Shown: positions 59,601 through 64,000 of the stretch, in pieces | Layout of the letters: each line of letters opens with the position of its first letter | Numbering within the stretch: the stretch's first letter is position 1 | Assembly: GCA_020746105.1 (NCBI GenBank) | Contig: CM036626.1 | Span: 16,938,001 to 17,002,000 of the forward strand | Source of the DNA: Trogon surrucura | Taxonomy: Eukaryota; Chordata; Aves; Trogoniformes; Trogonidae | Length of the DNA: 64,000 bases | Direction of reading: 5' to 3' | Notes under the pieces: generated by a model | Databases searched by the model: none | The model's input: the letters and a program-made list of their open reading frames with translations, nothing else | What the model was told of the DNA's origin: nothing | Program-made: the position numbers and the translations under genes

Positions 59601-62600
59601 GAGAGAGCACGCGTGAGCAAGTCAGGCACGCTGCCTCCCCAGTCAAGGCACACTACAAACCCGGTCTTGTCTTTCCACCTAGAATTATCTGCATTGCACG
59701 AAATTCAGCTTGGCTGAATTTTAGATTTGCCGGAACAGCAGGAGATGTCTCGTATAAAAATCTGTCATGGTGAGCACAGTTCATCTGTGACAGGGAAACG
59801 TGTAGCAAAGCTCACAAACCCGCATTTTGCAATGATTTATAGGAGGGCTTTTTTAGTTTTTAAGTAACTAAAGGCTACACAAGTAACCAAGATGGGAGCA
59901 GAACACAGGAAGACAGGTTTGCTGCAGCTCTGTCTCAAGGTTGCACTAGTGCTGCCAATTAAACCATGAGCTCTTGATAACCTTATAAGATTTATAGCAT
60001 CCCTCCCTCCCTAGCATGGATTCTCAGCTGTCTAATCATACAGGTGAGCTCATGTTGCAGCAATCTTCCCGTATTAAGGGCATTAATTGGGATCACTCTC
60101 CTCTATCTGGCCACTTTTTCAGGAACGTAGCCCACAGCAGATATGTCAGCTTGTGAGAAGTTTTTGTGGGGAACCGCTAGCTGACAGACAACAGAATGTC
60201 ATAATTCCATTACAAAGGAAATGTAACATAAACTCTGGCTATTTTACAACTATTTTACAGAAACTTGTCAAACAAGCATTACTTGCCACAACCCCCTATA
60301 GATGCCTCTCTGGAAATGACCCCTCTCCTATAGTGCCTTCATCATCAGAAGGGCAATACTTGTGTGCCAGCTTCCAGTTCACTCCTAATTTTGCAGGCAC
60401 CCATTTGCGTGTGCTGCTATTCTCCCCACACAGGGTCTGTGCTCACATCAACGCTCTCACTCGCATGTCACAAAGCTGCTGCTGGACTGTGCCAGTAGAT
60501 GGTGGCTGACATTAACCTCTACTGGTGGCTGACATTAACCTCGTGCTTCCAGTACCCAGAAAAGACATTTTAAGAGTCTGGCCCTGCTGTAGGAAAAGCC
60601 TCATGGGCAAAGGACCCTTTGCCCTCTTAACACCATTTGCTTTCCTTCTGCTGCTGCCCAAGATAGGCATCACACTTAAAACAAAGCCCCCTTACTGTAA
60701 GTGGCTGCTGCTGTAGGCATTGCGTGTGAGCACAGGGGTTGTGGGCATGCTTCTCCCACCATGGGGCTGGGGTGGCCGGTCCAGGGTTCGGTAAGGGCTG
60801 CTGTGAGTCGAAAGTGGGTCCCTGCAATGAAGGAGACAATCCCAGTTAGGTCAAACACCATCCAAGTTGCAGCAACGCGGAATAAGTGCACCCTAAGCCT
60901 TGAAGAAACAAAACAAAGGGCAGAAAAAACAGGTAAGGGGATAACTGGATGCGCTTCCCCATATAAAGAATTGTTCAGCAGGAAGAAAAATGCAACCCCT
61001 CCTTGTGGTTCAAGGGAGGTCCCCACGGGATAACTGGTAGGAAAAGCTGCTGCCAAAGGACAGAGGTATAAAGCAGAAGAGACAGAGGAGATGTCAGGGA
61101 AGCAAAGGAATTGGGTTTTAGAATGAGGTACATCACAGCTAAATGGTTACATATGGATATAATTCAACTTCATGTGGAGTTTTCTGCTTGTCTTGAGGGA
61201 CAGACAAGAAAAACACAGAGACATGACATCGTCCAAATCTTTACAACATTTTAAGCATGCCTTCAACAGCCTGCTCATGCGAGATAGTCTAAGAAATATC
61301 AAGATCGGTGGGAATCCTTACTACTGACAACAACTTAGCACCAGGTCAGACCCATACAACATGATCGGACAACAACCAGCAGAGCTACTGCTATCAATGT
61401 GCTCCATGGAACTGTTGTTCTAGCTCAGAAAGGGCCCAAACCCCATGGATACACAGAGGAACCTCAGCCAGTCGCTGCAGCTGGCACTACTGATGGTAGC
61501 TGGTTGAATCCCAGTAACTCTGCTCTTACACGGGAAATTGCCCATCAGGACTTGGGCACATTCTGTGCACTTTGACAACGTACCTCCTGAAATACCATCA
61601 GGAGGGACGGGTATGGTTTGGCGGTATCTGAGACCATGAAGCAGAGTCATCAGGAAAACTACAAGTACAACTATGTGTACACACTTACGCACGCTTTTGT
61701 TAGCAAATAGGAAATTTAGCTCTCATCATGGGAACCTGAAATTGCCGAGGAGTGTGGAGGCTCTGTTGGATTGCTCGTACTAACAGGAAGTCTCAGTGGG
61801 GGTGGGAGGGAGCTCGTGCCAGCCAGGCAGAGAGCACAGCACCAACAAGATGTGACCTACCTGGAGTGTCTGGTTTCCAAGAGCTGCTCGTTTATGGATG
61901 ACTTTCTGAGATGAATTCTCTCCACCCCGAGGGACTTTGGTGGAGGAAGTCTTGGAGAAAGCTGCTCAGAGCTGGGTCTCTGTGCTGGCACGGGGAGCGA
62001 TTCATTGACTGTTGGAAAGGAGTATGTACTCTGTTAGCAAAATCCTTGATATTTTTTGCCCTCTACGCAAATCTGTAGCCTCTAAGCAGAAACACTTTGC
62101 ACTATAGAGACGACAGAAGCTGTGAATCCAGAAAGGCTCTCCCACCCACGCCAAGCTCTCCTCCACGCAGAGAGGACACCGCGGAGGCTCATCCAGATCT
62201 CAGCAGCACCGACTCCTACGGAGATTACACACAGCTTGGGGCTGAACCAGATCCCAAAGTGGAACTTCCTTGGGAAAACACCTGTTTGCAGTACAATCCT
62301 TCCCAGAGCCGAGCAGGCAAGCTCAGCCACTGCAAAAGCCAGTTCCTCTCCCTCACCTTCCAGATCTTTACTTGAAAATGACATTTCAAGAATTAGTTTT
62401 GAAATACAACCTAAAAGGGACTGACTTCAAAAGCGACTGAGTGAGTAAAGACAACTGACAGACACGTTTGGCTGACGGCAATAGAGAAGACGCTGGTTTG
62501 ATCCTTGTTCTCACTTTGCTCAGGGCTCAGCCCAGGTCCCAACAGAGCCAACAGGAAACTCCAACTAACAGACATAGATGCAGGGCGAGCATCACAGAGA

Positions 62601-63408
62601 ACACATCCACAAGCCAAAGCCCCGGCTCTACTTCTACTTGTACAAGCAGGAATCAGGTGTAACTCCATTTTAAAGCAACAGGTGGGTTGTACAAGTCTAA
62701 AACTGGGACAAAGTCAGATCAGAACCAGGCTTTAACTGAAAAGTGAGTAATGATTTTGATCGTGTTTGTCCCCAAATGATGATTATCCAGTTTAAGGGAG
62801 AGGCAAGTCAAGTCCTTTCCACCTTGGGGAGCAGGGCGTGAATGTGTGTGTCCGTGGGTGTGCGTGTGAAATGAGTAAGCTGAGCAAACACCATACCCAT
62901 GCAAGATGCAAGCTCACTACGTAACAGGTAAATGTAAACAGATCATTAGTATCTGTGACTAGTCTACTTTTTTTTCTAAGTTTTACAGCAGTTGTGAGGA
63001 CAAGGGCTGGGCACATCATTCCTCCCAGCTCTTAAGTCCTCCAGCCACTCATCCAACTCTGGCCAGGTCCTAGGAATGAAGTATTTGATATCCACAGTGC
63101 CCTCAGCTTGCAGGTTGGTCACATTAAAACCAACCACCTTTTCTAAAGACGACTCAGATCAGCTCACAGAGCAGAAACTTTCAATAACTAACACCTTATG
63201 AGGACAGACACCCCTGATTAAGTTCTTCATTCCTTTGCTATAAAGTAATCTGTCATCAAAAGTCACCAAAATAGGAGGCTAAAGGATATTAAGCCAAAGG
63301 AACGTTTCTGAATGAGCACATTTCATAGGAAGACAAGGATAAGCAACATACCATCATCATAGGTGGTTGTATCAGACAGGGAGCTGCTCTCAGATGGAAT
63401 TATATCAT
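56492..63408 (-). CDS. FRMD4B: FERM domain-containing protein 4B (GRSP1), last six coding exons, 5' partial
   Basis: Scaffold that binds the Arf-GEF cytohesin-3 (GRP1) and localises to cell junctions (family knowledge). Exons 63352-63408, 61861-62008, 60696-60821, 58733-59538, 58007-58139 and 56492-56612 join in phase to 463 residues, about the C-terminal 45% of the human protein (1034). The visible part is low-complexity and rich in Ser, Tyr and Pro, with conserved blocks PYRTLDRPPQP, SMPTTPVLTRNAYSSSHLQ, SKSQRSSSTEILDDGSSYTS and the end RLFWHEDSKPGTLV. The FERM domain and the cytohesin-binding segment lie beyond the right edge. No break or frameshift in the visible part. Confidence 0.96.
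58007..58139 (-). CDS. FRMD4B: FRMD4B penultimate coding exon
   Basis: 133 nt, completing Ala then SSANTAGNWRNPLAVGLSDY to NLPLQS plus AG|. Acceptor TTTCAG, donor GTGAGT. Missed by simple ORF scans. Confidence 0.94.
58140..58732 (-). other. FRMD4B: FRMD4B intron before penultimate coding exon
   Basis: 593 nt, nothing recognised beyond splice signals. Confidence 0.6.
58733..59538 (-). CDS. FRMD4B: FRMD4B coding exon (large)
   Basis: 806 nt, completing Gln then PDVSSRHCRQRSGSLESQTH to VSSFSS plus G|. Tyr/Ser-rich, with many potential phosphorylation sites. Acceptor TTTCAG, donor GTAATG. Confidence 0.97.
60500..60542. repeat. Tandem duplication, 23-bp period
   Basis: TGGTGGCTGACATTAACCTC occurs at 60500-60519 and again, identical, at 60523-60542. 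In a FRMD4B intron, about 150 bp after exon 60696-60821 in transcript order. Confidence 0.9.
60696..60821 (-). CDS. FRMD4B: FRMD4B coding exon
   Basis: 126 nt, completing Arg then DPLSTHSSPYRTLDRPPQPH to RNAYSSSHL plus CA|. Acceptor TTGCAG, donor GTAAGG. Very similar to FRMD4 family proteins. Confidence 0.95.
61861..62008 (-). CDS. FRMD4B: FRMD4B coding exon
   Basis: 148 nt, completing Val then NESLPVPAQRPSSEQLSPRL to NEQLLETRHS plus AG|. Acceptor CAACAG; donor GTAGGT, with a second GT 4 nt further on. Confidence 0.9.
62009..63351 (-). other. FRMD4B: FRMD4B intron
   Basis: 1.34 kb without recognised exon. It has a short GT-rich run (62841-62868) and no named repeat. Confidence 0.6.
63352..63408 (-). 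CDS. FRMD4B: FRMD4B coding exon (first in window)
   Basis: 57 nt, split codon then DIIPSESSSLSDTTTYDD plus G|. Acceptor TTCACAG, donor GTATGT. No further upstream exon recognised before 64000. Confidence 0.85.
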
Positions 63409-64000
63409 CTGTGAATGAAAACAAGCACTTTAAGCATAGGAGACCCAACATCAATTTTCAAATATCACATATGGTTTATTTTCTAGAGCTTCAGAGCCAG
63501 CTGCCACTTGTGAGGCTGCAATCTGTATGCTTTAGCTCTCAACAGCCTGGAGACGACCCTGCTTTGGAGTATATGATGACTTAGTTGTGCTCATCACAGT
63601 TCAGCAAGCTACCTGTGTAATTATCAAAGGAGATTTTTTTTCAGCTGCACCAGGAATCATGCCAAGATTTACAAAGGTGGTTTCCACCCAACTTCCAACA
63701 GATCACACAGGGTGTTTTGGTGCTTCAATAGGAGTCAGGAGCCTACACAGACATGTAGATCTTGGCTGCTAGCATCTAATCTCCTTTAGGTACATCTGAA
63801 ATCCCACCAGGTAGGTATGAAATGCTTTTTCAAATGTGGCAATCACCTGTGAATGTTCCACCAACATACAAACTCTGTTTCGATTAAATTAATATCAATC
63901 CAAAACAATTCCACTGATTTCAATCAAGCTATTGCAAATTCCAACAACACAGAGAGCAGTAACTGTTGTACAGACATTGCAATTTTTTTCTCTTTCTTTT
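63409..64000 (-). other. FRMD4B: FRMD4B intron, right edge
   Basis: 592 bases to the window end with no recognised exon, although one with little conservation could be missed. Confidence 0.5.

Noticed and set aside
1-64000. CRISPR arrays, operons, prophage, integrons or other prokaryotic systems; endogenous retroviral genes
   Set aside because: None seen. The window is spliced vertebrate DNA, and I saw no LTR pairs or retroviral protein motifs.

Overview
The window is nuclear DNA from a vertebrate, almost certainly a bird. The genes have small exons with GT-AG introns, promoters lie in CpG islands, and the only interspersed repeats I can name are CR1 LINE 3' ends and a tRNA-headed SINE with a CR1 tail, the composition expected of an avian genome. 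The SINE type (tRNA-Ile-like head plus CR1 tail) is best known from passerines, so a songbird is the likeliest source, but this is inference.

Five protein-coding genes are present, in the same order as human 3p14 (TMF1, UBA3, ARL6IP5, LMOD3, FRMD4B). I rebuilt 41 coding exons by hand from splice sites and reading phase. (1) TMF1, minus strand, about 0.2-12.3 kb: exons 1-11, 877 complete codons, C-terminus beyond the left edge. (2) UBA3, minus strand, 13.55-27.02 kb: all 18 coding exons, 463 residues, including one intron with hallmarks of the minor (U12) spliceosome. (3) ARL6IP5, plus strand, 28.77-37.06 kb: three exons, 188 residues. (4) LMOD3, minus strand, 40.98-47.24 kb: three coding exons, 565 residues, the last encoding only eight residues. 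(5) FRMD4B, minus strand, 56.49-63.41 kb: the last six coding exons (463 residues); the FERM half lies beyond the right edge.

UBA3 and TMF1 are in tandem, with the UBA3 poly(A) signals about 560 bp before the TMF1 start codon. UBA3 and ARL6IP5 are divergent, with start codons 1.76 kb apart and separate CpG-rich promoters. LMOD3 and FRMD4B are separated by about 7.6 kb in which I recognise no known gene, but which holds one clean unassigned candidate exon (52763-52915) and a probable decayed 5S-rRNA-derived relic. The genes do not form a pathway: TMF1 is a Golgi golgin, UBA3 the catalytic subunit of the NEDD8 E1, ARL6IP5 an ER membrane PRA1-family protein, LMOD3 a muscle actin nucleator and FRMD4B a cytohesin scaffold.

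I found no sign of an undescribed multi-gene system. The most interesting items are the U12-type intron, the SINE with intact Pol III boxes beside a CR1 that ends 17 nt from a TMF1 splice donor, and the unassigned candidate exon.
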